Assembly (NCBI GenBank): GCA_004000035.1
Contig: RJAE01000004.1
Location: forward strand, 186,001-250,000
DNA length: 64,000 bases
Reading direction: 5' to 3'
Source: Arthrobacter sulfonylureivorans
GTDB lineage: Bacteria > Actinomycetota > Actinomycetes > Actinomycetales > Micrococcaceae
Shown piece by piece: positions 53,161 to 63,005 of this stretch. Position 1 is the first letter of the stretch. The number at the start of each line of letters is the position of its first letter. The translations under genes were made by a program, and so were the position numbers. Under the pieces are notes generated by a model. It had not been told where the DNA came from. It saw only the letters and a list, made by a program, of their open reading frames with translations, and made no database searches.

Positions 53161-55173
53161 TCAGTTGCCGCGCCTGGCCACAGCCTGCACGATCCGCGAC
53201 ACTGCCTCGTCCACCGGAATGCCGTTGTCCTGGCTGCCGTCGCGGAAGCGGAAGGAGACCGCTCCGGCTTCGGCATCCTCGCCGCCGGCAATCAGCACGA
53301 ACGGTACTTTGTCCTTGCTGGCGGTGCGGATCTTCTTCGGGAAGCGGTCCGAACCCAGATCGGCCTCGGCGCGGATGCCCTGGGCCCGCAGCTTGGCCAC
53401 AATCTCCAGCATGTAGTCGTTGAAGGTCTCCGCCACCGGAATGCCGACAACCTGTACCGGAGCGAGCCAGGCCGGGAACGCGCCGGCGTAGTGCTCGATC
53501 AGCAGGCCCATAAACCGCTCCACCGACCCGAACAGCGCACGGTGGATCATCACCGGCCGCTGCCGGGAACCATCGGCGGCCTGGTACTCCAGCTCGAAGC
53601 GTTCCGGCAGGTTGAAGTCCAGCTGGATGGTGGACATCTGCCAGGTCCGGCCGATCGCGTCCCGCGCCTGAACCGAGATCTTCGGCCCGTAGAAGGCTGC
53701 TCCGCCCGGATCCGGCACCAGTTCCAGGCCGGATGCTTCGGCCACCTCGGCCAGCGTGCGGGTGGCTTCGTCCCAGACCTCGTCCGAGCCGACAGACTTT
53801 TCGGGATCCTTGGTGGAAAGCTCCAGGAAGAAATCGTCCAGCCCGTAGTCCTTGAGCAGGTCCAGCACGAAGTTCAGCGTGGTGGTCAGCTCGTCCTTCA
53901 TCTGCTCGCGGGTGCAGTAGATGTGGGCGTCGTCCTGGGTCATGCCCCGCACCCGGGTCAGCCCGTGGACCACGCCGGACTTCTCGTACCGGTAGACCGA
54001 GCCGAACTCGAACAGCCGCAGCGGCAGTTCGCGGTAGGACCGTCCGCGTGAGCGGAAGATCAGGTTGTGCATGGGGCAGTTCATCGGCTTCAGGTAGTAG
54101 TCCTGGCCGGGCTTGACCACCTCGCCGGTTTCCGGATCCCGGGTCTCGTCCACGTGCATCGGGGGGAACATGCCGTCCCGGTACCAATCCAGGTGGCCGG
54201 ACACCTCGTACAGATTGCTCTTGGTGATGTGCGGGGTGTAGACGAATTCGTAGCCAGCCTCGGTGTGCCGCTGCCGCGAGTAGTCTTCCATCGCCTTGCG
54301 GACAGTGCCGCCCTTGGGGTGGAAAACGGGCAGGCCGGAACCCAGCTCGTCCGGGAAGGAGAACAGGTCCAGTTCGGCGCCCAGCCGGCGGTGGTCGCGG
54401 CGCTCGGCCTCCGCCAGCCGCTCCTGGTAGGCCTTCAGGTCGTCCTTGGTGGGCCAGGCGGTGCCGTAGATGCGCTGCAGCTGCTTGTTCTTCTCGTTGC
54501 CACGCCAGTACGCGGCGGCCGAACGGGTCAACGCGTAGGCGTTGGAGATCAGCTTGGTGTTCGGCAGGTGCGGGCCGCGGCAGAGGTCCTTCCAGACCAC
54601 TTCGCCGCTCTTGGCGTCCACGTTGTCGTAGATGGTCAGCTCGCCGGCGCCAACTTCGATGTTGGCTCCCTCGCCGGCCTCATCGGAGTGGCCCTTGAGC
54701 CCGATCAGCTCTTCCTTGTACGGTTCCCCGGCCATCTCGGCCAAGGCCTCGGTCTCGGAGACCGCGCGGCGGACGAAGCGCTGGTTGGAGTTGACGATCT
54801 TGAGCATCATCTTTTCCAGCTGCTTCAGGTCCTCCGGCGTGAAGGGTTCATCGACGTCGAAATCGAAGTAGAAGCCGTCGGTGATGTACGGACCGATGCC
54901 AAGCTTGGAGTCCTTGCGTAGCTGCTGCACGGCCTGGGCCATCACGTGCGCGGTGGAATGGCGCAGCACGTTCAAGCCGTCGGCCGAATCGATGGTCACG
55001 GCTTCCACCTTGGCGCCGGCCGGGATGGGCTGGTCCAAGTCCTTCAGCTCGCCATCCACGCGTACGACGACGACCTCCCGCCGGGTGCCGTAAAGGTCGG
55101 CTCCCGTCGTGCCCTCGGTCACCTGGTTCTCTTCGCCGTCGACGATGAGGGTGATGTTCTGGGGCGCTGACAC
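53161..55173 (-). CDS. thrS: Threonine--tRNA ligase
   Basis: Class II synthetase for Thr with editing (670 aa). It has an N-terminal TGS domain ([20 protein letters not shown]), the editing-domain zinc-like [12 protein letters not shown] motif, the core with [16 protein letters not shown] and [20 protein letters not shown], and a C-terminal anticodon domain ending AVARRGN. The start is GTG with AGGAG 6 nt upstream. It is first in the thrS-HIT-pgsA run. Confidence 0.97.
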   Translation of the reverse strand: MSAPQNITLIVDGEENQVTEGTTGADLYGTRREVVVVRVDGELKDLDQPIPAGAKVEAVTIDSADGLNVLRHSTAHVMAQAVQQLRKDSKLGIGPYITDGFYFDFDVDEPFTPEDLKQLEKMMLKIVNSNQRFVRRAVSETEALAEMAGEPYKEELIGLKGHSDEAGEGANIEVGAGELTIYDNVDAKSGEVVWKDLCRGPHLPNTKLISNAYALTRSAAAYWRGNEKNKQLQRIYGTAWPTKDDLKAYQERLAEAERRDHRRLGAELDLFSFPDELGSGLPVFHPKGGTVRKAMEDYSRQRHTEAGYEFVYTPHITKSNLYEVSGHLDWYRDGMFPPMHVDETRDPETGEVVKPGQDYYLKPMNCPMHNLIFRSRGRSYRELPLRLFEFGSVYRYEKSGVVHGLTRVRGMTQDDAHIYCTREQMKDELTTTLNFVLDLLKDYGLDDFFLELSTKDPEKSVGSDEVWDEATRTLAEVAEASGLELVPDPGGAAFYGPKISVQARDAIGRTWQMSTIQLDFNLPERFELEYQAADGSRQRPVMIHRALFGSVERFMGLLIEHYAGAFPAWLAPVQVVGIPVAETFNDYMLEIVAKLRAQGIRAEADLGSDRFPKKIRTASKDKVPFVLIAGGEDAEAGAVSFRFRDGSQDNGIPVDEAVSRIVQAVARRGN

Positions 55174-55600
55174 AGAGGTCTCCTAATTGTTTGGCTGCGG
55201 CCGTTACGGCAGCGACATACGTGGGCGCTGCAAGCCTCTACGATCGTATCCGCTGACGAGTTGCCGGACCAACATCGGCGCGGCCGGATCCGGTGTGACC
55301 ACCGCCGAGGATCGGGCCATGAACGGACTCACTGCGGAGGCATGCCCGCGACGCCATCGAGTACGGCGAGACCGCGGACCGGCTAGCCGTCCGTCCCGGC
55401 CTGGCACAACTCTGGGTACTTCTCCGCCGAGGAATGGCCCGCACAGGAACGGGCCGAGTCCGCCACGCTGGTCTCGGGAGGGCCACGTCCTCGAGGCGGT
55501 CTACGCTCGTGCCGCCGCCGCACTGTTGTCGGCACAGATGTCTGCCGTCGGCCGGCTGACCCGCAGGCCGGTTCCCCGCAGCCGCGAGGCCATTCAGGTC
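55174..55600. other. Gene-poor region between thrS and the HNH gene
   Basis: Stretch of 427 nt without an intact gene. On the plus strand, protein-like fragments appear in different frames (RDAIEYGETADRLAVRPGL, then FSAEEWPAQERAES, then EGHVLEAVYARAAAALLSA), which may be remnants of a frameshifted gene. I could not name a family. The thrS upstream region is at its left edge. Confidence 0.4.
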
Positions 55601-57424
55601 CTAGAAGGGCGGTGTCTGCGGCTGGGCTGGCCAACCGTCAAAGGGACTGAAGTTACTGCTCGGCCTGGTGGGTTCGGTGGCGCCGGGCATGCCGATATCC
55701 AGTTCTTCCTGCCTCGGCACAGGTAGCGGACCGTCTCTGTGAGCCGAAAGGTTCGGGGCGTTCGCTTCATGAGGAGCCGACTCTGTGACAGGTAAGGGGC
55801 CGCCGGATTTTCCGGACCACTGTCCTACGGTTACTGGTTCCGGTTGGCGTTCGGGTAGTTGGGCGTTCTTCAGCCAGGCGTGGTTGCGTAGTGGTTTTTG
55901 TGCCGGATCCAGGGTGGGCGGTGGGAAGAACCAGGCGACGCCGTTGATCACCTCGATCCGCCAGTCTCCTTCGTGGATGAGGTGGTGGTGGTGGCTGCAC
56001 AGCATCACGCCGTTGTCGGTGGAGGTCGGGCCGCCCTTTTCGAACCACCGGATGTGGTGCACCTCGGTCCAGGGTGAGGGGGCGGTACAGCCGGGGAAGG
56101 CGCAGCCTCCGTCCCTGGCGATGATCGCCAGCCGCAGGTATTTCGGGAACAGCCGCTGGGATTGGCCGACGTCCAGGATCACGCCCATGCCGGCCAGGAC
56201 CACCGGGATGATGTCTGCATCGCAGGCTATCCGGCGGATCGTCTTGGCGCTGAGCGCTCCGGAGAAGGTGCCGGTTCCGGGGCGGCCGAGGTCGGTGGCC
56301 AGGTCTTTGTAGTCAATGGTGGCCAGCAACTGGGGACGGCGTCCGCCGGCGGCCGGCAGCAGGTCCGTGGTCAGAGCGACCTTGCAGGCACCGATGAGTC
56401 CGTCCAGTTGCTTCTGCTGCCGGGTCCGCCCGTCCAGGTCCCGGCCGGTGGCGACGGCCGGATCAGCATCGTCTGGTTGGTTCCCGCCTGCTGCGGTTCT
56501 GCTAAGCGGGTCGACGGCAGCTGGCAGGGACCCGGCAGCGTCCTCGCCGGTAGCACCGTCCCCGGTGCCGGGGGCGGCACCGGGCGTACCGGTGCCGTCA
56601 AACCCGACCGTGCCGGCCGTAGCGGTGCCTTCCCGCAAACGGGGATTGGTGGCCGTGTTGTAGACCGTGGCCAGGACCTCGTTTTGCTCGTCGGTGGCGT
56701 TGATCTCGTAGCAGTGCAGGCCGTTGCGGCGGCCGCGGTAGAACAATCCTTGGCGTGATTTCAGCTCGGCGGCTGTCGGGTCGGCGCCGCCGGGATTCAG
56801 GCCGCCCTCCCAATACCGGATCAGCTCCCGCAGCGAATCGGCGTCGAACTCGGAGGCATGCTTCACCAGGGCCTCTTCCATCTTGCGCAGCTGGTCCGGT
56901 TCGGCGGTGCGGCGCAGGCCGTCCACGGCCTTGCGGATCATGTTCGCGGCCTGGCCGGACACCTTCCCTTCGTCCAGCGCGCGGGCGAGCACCGGCAGCC
57001 GGGGCGGCGCGGCCGGCCTGCCCTCGGGCACCGGCCGGGCTTCGGTGGCTTCCGCGAGCTGGAACCGGCGCGCGGCTTCCTGCCGGGCAATGCCGAGCTT
57101 GGCCCGCAGGAAATCCTCATTCGACTTGAAGGCGCCGCGTTTCGGCCGGTCCGGTGCATCCGGATCGTGGGGTTCGTCCGTTTCGCCGACGGCAGCGATG
57201 TTCTGCTCTTTAATAATCCGGGCCAAGACCAGCTGGGTTTGGGCAACGGTGTTGGACAGCTCTTCAACTTGTGCTGCCGTCCGGGCGACAGACTTTGTAC
57301 TGCGTGTCAGCCCGCCGCTCCGAAGCCGGCTGTTCAGTCCGCTGACTTCGGCGCACAAACGGGCCAGCAGAGCGGACTCATCCTGCTCTGCTCCTGAAGC
57401 CACATCAAGCGCCTCGATCGCCAT
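55601..57424 (-). CDS. DUF222 / HNH endonuclease domain protein (13E12 family)
   Basis: A 607-aa protein of the actinobacterial 13E12 repeat family. The DUF222 region covers roughly residues 90-430 (KRGAFKSNEDFLRAKLGIAR; LPVLARALDEGKVSGQAANM) and is interrupted by a Gly/Ala/Thr-rich insert (TATAGTVGFDGTGTPGAAPG). The HNH motif follows at about 445-485: CAFPGC, WTEVHHI, DNGVMLCSHHHHLIHEGDW. The catalytic His and zinc Cys/His are present. A Pro-rich tail ends the protein. These genes occur in many copies in Arthrobacter and are linked to mobile or repeated DNA; the target is unknown. Confidence 0.88.
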   Translation of the reverse strand: MAIEALDVASGAEQDESALLARLCAEVSGLNSRLRSGGLTRSTKSVARTAAQVEELSNTVAQTQLVLARIIKEQNIAAVGETDEPHDPDAPDRPKRGAFKSNEDFLRAKLGIARQEAARRFQLAEATEARPVPEGRPAAPPRLPVLARALDEGKVSGQAANMIRKAVDGLRRTAEPDQLRKMEEALVKHASEFDADSLRELIRYWEGGLNPGGADPTAAELKSRQGLFYRGRRNGLHCYEINATDEQNEVLATVYNTATNPRLREGTATAGTVGFDGTGTPGAAPGTGDGATGEDAAGSLPAAVDPLSRTAAGGNQPDDADPAVATGRDLDGRTRQQKQLDGLIGACKVALTTDLLPAAGGRRPQLLATIDYKDLATDLGRPGTGTFSGALSAKTIRRIACDADIIPVVLAGMGVILDVGQSQRLFPKYLRLAIIARDGGCAFPGCTAPSPWTEVHHIRWFEKGGPTSTDNGVMLCSHHHHLIHEGDWRIEVINGVAWFFPPPTLDPAQKPLRNHAWLKNAQLPERQPEPVTVGQWSGKSGGPLPVTESAPHEANAPNLSAHRDGPLPVPRQEELDIGMPGATEPTRPSSNFSPFDGWPAQPQTPPF

Positions 57425-57502
57425 GAATCCAGCCTATGAAGGGTTCAAGACTGGCAGGAGCGGTGGAAACGAAGATGTGGACGAGGTGTCGGCGATTGGG
57501 GC

Positions 57503-57575
57503 CTGTGGAGGTGGGGTGCCCGCGACGTGCGTCGGGTATGGGGGCTGTGGAGGTGGGGTGCCCGCGACGTGCGTC
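57503..57575. repeat. 42-bp tandem repeat upstream of the HNH gene
   Basis: A 31-bp sequence beginning CTGTGGAGGTGGGGTGCCCG occurs identically at 57503-57533 and 57545-57575 (42-bp period). A third truncated start (ATGGGGCTGTG) follows near 57580. It lies between the dnaE2 stop and the HNH gene start. Confidence 0.85.
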
Positions 57576-57618
57576 CGCGATGGGGCTGTGCTGCGGACTG
57601 TGGATGTAGGGCCTACGT

Positions 57619-60600
57619 TTAGGCCCGGGACGAACGGCTTCCGGCCAGCCAGGGTTCTGCCGGGCCGCGGTTGTCCAGGCCTTCCTCGGCCATGCGGCGG
57701 GCGAGCTCGCCGGTACTCAGTGGCCCGGCAGGGGGTGCCGCCGATGATGCGGCAGGGGTCCGAACGTGCGGAGGTTCGGGACGGACGGCGTTTCCCGGCA
57801 GCGGCAGACTGGCAGCGTCGGACAGGTCCCAGGCCTCGAGCGCCTGCAACCCGATTCCTTTGGGACCGGTCCGGCGGGTGAGTCCACGAATGAGCAGCAG
57901 CTCGGTCCCGAACAGCAGCGAGCCGGAGCGTTCCTGTGCCTCCTGGAAAAAGGTGGCGTCTACACAGCCGGTCCCGTCGTCCACGCTGATGAAAACCACC
58001 CTGCGGCCGCCACGCATGGGCGGGGTTTGGGTGGCGACCCGGATACCGGCCACCATCACCTCGCTTCCGTTGCGCAGGCCCAGCAGATCCTTGGCCGGTG
58101 TGACACCCAGTTTTGCCAGTAGCGGCGCGTAGCTTTCCATCAGGTGGGAGCTGGCGTCGATCGAGAGCAAGTCCAGTTCGGTGCGCACCATGTCTACCGC
58201 AGTCGGTTCTGGGAAGACCGGGACCAGATTGCGCAGTTCCAGATCCCCCAGCGGTAGGGACAGCTGGCCTTCGATGGGCTGGTAGCGCTTGGGCACCGGG
58301 CGTGCGGTTGGCTGGTCCAGGTGATAAACCAGATCCGTCCGGCTGGCAGCACGTCCGCCGCGTTGGCCGGTTGCCCGGTTCAGTTCGTCGAAGGCTCCCA
58401 GCTGGGCCAGGCGTTTCAGCGTGGGTTTGCTGACCTTTCCCCGGGCCCGCAGGTCGGCCAATGATTCGTACGGCTGCCCGGCGACAATGCGCTGGAGTTC
58501 GGCAGCTGAGAGCCCAAAGATGTCAGCAAGGCTGAGCCGGATGCCCAGCTTTTCTCCTGTCTCGGAAGAAACACGTTCCACCAGGTAGCGGCCTGCGCTG
58601 CGGTTGATGTCCAACGGCAGGATCGGGATGCCGAGCCGCCGTGCCTCGGCTACCAACAGCCGCCGCGGGTACATCCCCGGGTCGTGCTGCCAGAGCCCGG
58701 CGAGGAACGCCTCCGGATGGTGGGCTTTCAACCACGCGGTCTGGTAGGTGGGGACGGCGAAGGCGGCACCGTGGGCTTTGCAGAAGCCGAAGCTGCCAAA
58801 GGACTTCAACGTAGTCCAGACCGTATCCACTACTTCCGGCGGATATCCCCGGTCCAGCGAAGCTTTACGGAAATAATCCTCCACTGCCGGTTCGGCTTCC
58901 TCGTTGCCCAGCAGTCGGCGGAATTCGTCCGCCTTGGCTAGCCCGCATCCGGTAAAGACATCAAAGGTCCGCAGGACTTGCTCATGGAAGACAGTCACGC
59001 CGTGGGTTTCCTTCAAAACCGGGATCAGGTCCGGATGAGGGAACCGCTCCGGAGCCCAGCCGTGGCGCTGCTCCAGGAACGGGCGGACCATGTCAGATTG
59101 CATGGGGCCGGGCCGGAACAGCGAAATATCGATGATCAGGTCGTTGAAGTCCCGCGGCGCCATCTTGCCCACTAGTTCACGCTGACCCGGGGATTCAATC
59201 TGGAAGCACCCCAGAGTGTGGGTGCTGCGGATCAGCTCGTAGGTCGGTTCATCGTCCAGTGGGACCTGTTCCAGGTTGATTGTCCCGTTCGCGGCGATGT
59301 AGCTAGGCCCTTCCCCGTCCTCGCCCACCGGGTGCTTTCCGGCTGCTGTCACCGCTTCCTTGTTTGGATGGATGCGGGCGATTTCGGCGAGCGCGTAAGC
59401 CATCGAGCTCTGCATCCGTACACCCAGCACGTCCAGCTTGAGCATGCCCATCGGATCCATATCGTGTTTGTCAAACTGGCTCATCGGCAGTCCCAGTCCG
59501 CTGGGCTGGGTGGGGGTACGGTCCAGCAACGAGGTGTCGCCCAGGATCACCCCGCAAGGATGCATGGAGATATGCCGGGGCAGCCGGTCCAGCCGTTCGG
59601 TCAGGTCCACCAGCAGATCCAGTTGCTGGTTCTGCTCCACCTGGGCCGAGAATGCGCGCAGTTCCGGCTTCTCTGCCATCGCTTCACGGAATTTGCGCGC
59701 GGAGAACCGCCAGAGCTGTTTGGCGATACCGGAGATCTCATCCTCCGGCAGGCCAAGTGCTAGGCCGGCGTCGCGGACCGCGCCGCGGGCGCGGTAGCCG
59801 TTCTGCATGCTCATCAGAGTGACCCGTTCGCTGCCGAATCGGTCGAAGATCTTCTGGTAGACGTTGTGCCGCTCTGCGCTTTCCACGTCAATGTCTATGT
59901 CCGGCAGGGTGGAGCGGTCCTGGGAGAGGAAACGTTCGAAGATCAGCCCGTGGGCCAGCGGGTTTACGTGGCTGATGTAGAGCAGATAGTTCACCAGGCT
60001 GGAGGCGCCGGAGCCTCGGGCAGAAGCCCGGACGCCCATGCCGGTAATCATTCGCGATACTTCGGCAACTGTCAGGAAGTAGGAGGCGAAGCCCAGCCGG
60101 GAGATGATGCCCAGCTCATGTGCCAACCGGTCCCGTAACTCCTGTTCTGCCCGTCCGGATATTCCGCCAAACCGTTCGGCGATGCCGGTTTCACAGCGCT
60201 GCAGCAACTCGGTCAGTGGTTCCCCGTCGATTCCGATGACCGTGGCTTCCGGGACCACGGGATGTTTGAAGCCCATATCCTGGTAAGGGTCCATCCGGCA
60301 CCGGTCCGCCACGGCTTCCGTCATGGACAGCAAGCGGTGCACGTCCCGGCTTCCGCCACCGGCTGCCTGAACGATTTCCCGGGCCAGTGCCTGCATCTGG
60401 GCAGGGGCTTTCAGCCAGCCCTGTGCACTGGGCTGCAGGTCAGGCAGTTTGGACAGGGCCGTTAAAGCCCTAGCCGAGTCCAGCACATCTGCGGTGGCGG
60501 CTCCGTCCTCTTCGCAGTAGCGCACCGCGTTGGTCAGCACTGCTGGAATCTTCAGCTCCCCGGCAAGGTTGAGCATGCGCACAGCATGGGCGGTGCTCAG

Positions 60601-61173
60601 GTTCTCGCCGGGGGCACTGAGGTGGGAAACGATCTCCATTGCCAACGATCCGACCGGCAGCACGGTGCACCAGTGTCCGGCCAGCCGCCGTGCTTCGGCA
60701 TAGCTGCGGCGGCGCAGCGCCTGCCCGAGCTCGGACATTGGCCCCAACAGCACCGTGAGGGCAGGTCCGCCGTCCGGAGTACCGACATGCCGGGCGAGTT
60801 GTTCCAGCGTCACCCCGGGCGTCCGGTGCCTGCTTCCCCGCCCGCTGCCTGCCGTACCGTCATGCGCTGCCGAAATCAGGCGGCAGAGCGCATGGTAGCC
60901 GTTGCCTTGGTTCCCGCCATGCGCCAGCACCACAACACGTCCGGTGTCCCGGCCGCTGTCGTCCTGAACTGCCAGATCCACGCCGACTATCGGATCAATC
61001 CCCACTGCCAGGCAAGCCTTGATGTGCTTGACCGTTCCGTAAAGTCCATCCCGGTCTGTGCAGGCCAAAGCGTCCGCTCCGAACGAAGCGGCTGCGCCGG
61101 CCAACTCATCAGGCCAGGAGACACCGTAGTGGGCGCTGAACGCCGTGGATACGTGCAGATGGGTAAAGCTCAT
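57619..61173 (-). CDS. dnaE2: Error-prone DNA polymerase DnaE2
   Basis: C-family translesion polymerase for damage-induced mutagenesis. The 1184-aa protein begins with the PHP domain (FTHLHVSTAFSAHYG; ACTDRDGLYG). The polymerase core has TLPDIDIDVESAERHN with the catalytic acids, ARGSGASSLVNYLLY, and FGSFGFCKAHGAAFAVPTYQ. An OB-fold follows (VMVAGIRVATQTPPMRGGRR) and the end is Pro/Ala-rich with GELARRMAEEGLDNRGP. It lies 91 nt after the DUF6504 gene, which carries the SOS box. No imuA/imuB partner is in the window. Confidence 0.95.
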   Translation of the reverse strand: MSFTHLHVSTAFSAHYGVSWPDELAGAAASFGADALACTDRDGLYGTVKHIKACLAVGIDPIVGVDLAVQDDSGRDTGRVVVLAHGGNQGNGYHALCRLISAAHDGTAGSGRGSRHRTPGVTLEQLARHVGTPDGGPALTVLLGPMSELGQALRRRSYAEARRLAGHWCTVLPVGSLAMEIVSHLSAPGENLSTAHAVRMLNLAGELKIPAVLTNAVRYCEEDGAATADVLDSARALTALSKLPDLQPSAQGWLKAPAQMQALAREIVQAAGGGSRDVHRLLSMTEAVADRCRMDPYQDMGFKHPVVPEATVIGIDGEPLTELLQRCETGIAERFGGISGRAEQELRDRLAHELGIISRLGFASYFLTVAEVSRMITGMGVRASARGSGASSLVNYLLYISHVNPLAHGLIFERFLSQDRSTLPDIDIDVESAERHNVYQKIFDRFGSERVTLMSMQNGYRARGAVRDAGLALGLPEDEISGIAKQLWRFSARKFREAMAEKPELRAFSAQVEQNQQLDLLVDLTERLDRLPRHISMHPCGVILGDTSLLDRTPTQPSGLGLPMSQFDKHDMDPMGMLKLDVLGVRMQSSMAYALAEIARIHPNKEAVTAAGKHPVGEDGEGPSYIAANGTINLEQVPLDDEPTYELIRSTHTLGCFQIESPGQRELVGKMAPRDFNDLIIDISLFRPGPMQSDMVRPFLEQRHGWAPERFPHPDLIPVLKETHGVTVFHEQVLRTFDVFTGCGLAKADEFRRLLGNEEAEPAVEDYFRKASLDRGYPPEVVDTVWTTLKSFGSFGFCKAHGAAFAVPTYQTAWLKAHHPEAFLAGLWQHDPGMYPRRLLVAEARRLGIPILPLDINRSAGRYLVERVSSETGEKLGIRLSLADIFGLSAAELQRIVAGQPYESLADLRARGKVSKPTLKRLAQLGAFDELNRATGQRGGRAASRTDLVYHLDQPTARPVPKRYQPIEGQLSLPLGDLELRNLVPVFPEPTAVDMVRTELDLLSIDASSHLMESYAPLLAKLGVTPAKDLLGLRNGSEVMVAGIRVATQTPPMRGGRRVVFISVDDGTGCVDATFFQEAQERSGSLLFGTELLLIRGLTRRTGPKGIGLQALEAWDLSDAASLPLPGNAVRPEPPHVRTPAASSAAPPAGPLSTGELARRMAEEGLDNRGPAEPWLAGSRSSRA

Positions 61174-61264
61174 AGGTCATTCCAAACGCCTTATTCAAGG
61201 CACGGGATCGTTATCCGGCAGGCTGCCGCGAAAACCGAGGCGGATAAATACTGCGTGCCTGCGC

Positions 61265-61579
61265 TCAGGCGCTCAGTTCCCGGACGGCATCATGGACACG
61301 GATCAGTCGCCAGCGATCGGCATCCACCTGATGGGAAAGATCCAAGGTGCGGATCTGGGACCTGCCGTTCAGCCGTGCCTGCACGCGCCAGATTTCGTGG
61401 TCCACCAACCCGGCCCCCCTGCCCCGCTCTGCCCGCAGCTCTTCCGCCCACCATTTGCGGCGTTCATACCAACGCACAGGTTCTGCGACGATCCGGTAGC
61501 TCCTGCCCTGCCACCGCAGCCGCAGCGGCTGTCCGGCAGGGGAACAAATAACTTCGACAGCTTCACTGAAAACACCCAT
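61265..61579 (-). CDS. DUF6504 family protein, dnaE2-linked
   Basis: A 104-aa protein. Starting at ATG 61579 (AAAGGTGA 7 nt upstream) gives MGVFSEAVEVICSPAGQPLR; an ATG 18 nt earlier is weaker. It has Trp/Arg-rich WQGRSYRIVAEPVRWYERRK and WWAEELRAERG, and an IWRVQARLNG strand, typical of DUF6504, which accompanies imuB/dnaE2 mutasome genes in actinobacteria. The molecular role is unknown. The SOS box is about 97 nt upstream. Confidence 0.85.
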   Translation of the reverse strand: MGVFSEAVEVICSPAGQPLRLRWQGRSYRIVAEPVRWYERRKWWAEELRAERGRGAGLVDHEIWRVQARLNGRSQIRTLDLSHQVDADRWRLIRVHDAVRELSA

Positions 61580-61675
61580 GTTCCAGTCACCTTTCATCTG
61601 GACAACGGGTCAGAGTCCGCAGCACGCGCCCCTGCACCAACACGCCTGCCGAAGAACTTGACCCTCTTATTCTAT

Positions 61676-61691
61676 TCGAATATGTGTTCGA
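61676..61691. promoter_or_regulatory. LexA-binding SOS box
   Basis: TCGAAT-ATGT-GTTCGA matches the actinobacterial consensus TCGAAC-N4-GTTCGA at 11 of 12 defined positions, and the symmetry extends one base each side (TTCGAA...TTCGAA). It precedes DUF6504-dnaE2, a cassette known to be LexA-controlled in related bacteria. Confidence 0.85.
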
Positions 61692-61749
61692 ATCCAAGGT
61701 CAAGCGTAGGGACGGGCACTGACAAAATCAGGGTGAGTAGTGAGGACGC

Positions 61750-62282
61750 CTAAGCCTGCAACAATTGCCTGGCTTGCCGCAGCTCTGGCCCGCATGCCAC
61801 ACGATCTTCCTCGGGGATATCCAGCAGCTCCATGATTTCCACCGGCCGGCGAGCGCTGTCCGGATCCCCCAGCCGGACGTGGAGTTCGGCAAGGCACGCG
61901 AGCGCTTCGACCTGGACGGGTACGGCTGCCTGCCGCAGGTTGCTTGTGACCGCTCCGGCCAGAATCTTCACCGCCTTGTGCCGTATCGCCATGGGAGTCG
62001 GCCAGTACAACCGCGTTGGCCACGGCCGCGGCCAGCTTTCCCGCTGCGGGCCCGACCGTTGTTTCCGCTCCAAGACCGGAGGCGCTGTCCCGCATGACCC
62101 GGATCCAGTTACCTGCCGGGTCGACCAGCGAAAATCCGCTCAGTCCACATACTTGCGCCGTCGCGGCCGGGTAATCCGGGAAAGCCGACCATCGGCAGTT
62201 TTCCGTAGCCAGCCCTCAACCCGGCGGCGCCGGCGTCGAAGAGCCGCACGGCAGCAGCGGAACGGTCCGCGACCCCATTGGC
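61750..62282 (-). pseudogene. Decayed VOC (glyoxalase/bleomycin-resistance) family gene
   Basis: Protein-like pieces of one family appear in order on the minus strand but in different frames: VRLFDAGAAGLRAGYGKLP; then LSRITRPRRRKYVD; then GFSLVDPAGNWIRVMRDSAS and KLAAAVANAVVLADSHGDTAQ; then AVKILAGAVTSN through AELHVRLGDPDSARRPVE and a stop at 61750. The last change is explained by one extra G near 61975. The GFSLVDPAGNWIRV motif and the helical C-terminal extension identify a VOC protein. The N-terminal half is missing; the remnant begins in frame directly after the SRPBCC stop codon. Confidence 0.7.
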
Positions 62283-62714
62283 CTAGCCTTGCTCGGCCAG
62301 ATCCTTCACATCGCCCACCAGCTTGTCCCACATCAACTTGGAGTGCTCCGCCGCTTCGGCATTGGCATTGTTGTCCTGCGACAGCGTGAACTCGGTGCCG
62401 CCGGGAACCTCCTGCAGCGTCCAGATCAGGCGGTGGTAGTTCTCCGGCACGTCCTCCTGTCCGGTCAGCGGGCTGAAGTGAGTGACGACCAGCCGCCTTC
62501 CCGGTTCGAACTCCAGCACCTGGCCCTTGTCTTCGTAGGCCTTGCCTTCCCATTCACCCCGCCAGCGGATGGGCCCGCCGATGCTCCAGTCGGTGTGCAC
62601 CTCGGTACCGAACATGAACCCCTTGATCGCTTCGGGGTCGGTAATCACCGCCCAGACACGATCAGGCGGTGCCGCGATGGTCGCCGTCGAACTGGCGACA
62701 AACTTTCCCGTCAT
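62283..62714 (-). CDS. SRPBCC domain protein, AHSA1 type
   Basis: A 143-aa START/SRPBCC-fold protein. It begins MTGKFVASSTATIAAPPDRV, with WAVITDPEAIKGFMFGTEVH and the strand GRRLVVTHFSPLTG, typical of activator-of-Hsp90-ATPase-like (AHSA1) proteins. GGAGGAACTC before the ATG at 62714 fixes the start. The ligand is unknown. The stop codon is followed in frame by the VOC remnant, so SRPBCC and VOC were probably neighbours before decay. Confidence 0.87.
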   Translation of the reverse strand: MTGKFVASSTATIAAPPDRVWAVITDPEAIKGFMFGTEVHTDWSIGGPIRWRGEWEGKAYEDKGQVLEFEPGRRLVVTHFSPLTGQEDVPENYHRLIWTLQEVPGGTEFTLSQDNNANAEAAEHSKLMWDKLVGDVKDLAEQG

Positions 62715-63005
62715 GAGTTCCTCCCCCGCAGACACCCTCAAACCCCACATACACCCTCACAGCGGCTGGGTCCCGCTACTTCCCTAGCTTCCAGCAGCCA
62801 GGGCCGGCGCACAATAAGTCCGGCGGAATTGTTGCGGGCGGCCGCCGACAAACCGGACCTGGGTGAAGCTGACAGCCGGCGGGCGAGAGCGCTCGGGAAA
62901 GGGAGATGCCAGGCTGAAACGAACTTGAGGGCCGGGAGGAGCACTCAGGCAAACAGCGAGAGGATGGCCGTCGTGAATCACTTCTGCGAACGGCCGAGCC
63001 AGCAC
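62715..63005. other. Intergenic region between the SRPBCC and SRAP genes
   Basis: Stretch of 291 nt. It contains the upstream region of the SRPBCC gene and the 3' flank of the SRAP gene. Short minus-strand open frames overlap each other and have no recognisable product. Nothing else was identified. Confidence 0.6.

Noticed and set aside
52577-54187. A 536-codon form of the HIT protein
   Set aside because: The upstream two thirds lie within thrS in another frame and are Arg/Gly-rich noise. Family similarity begins only at about codon 352, where a ribosome binding site is present.
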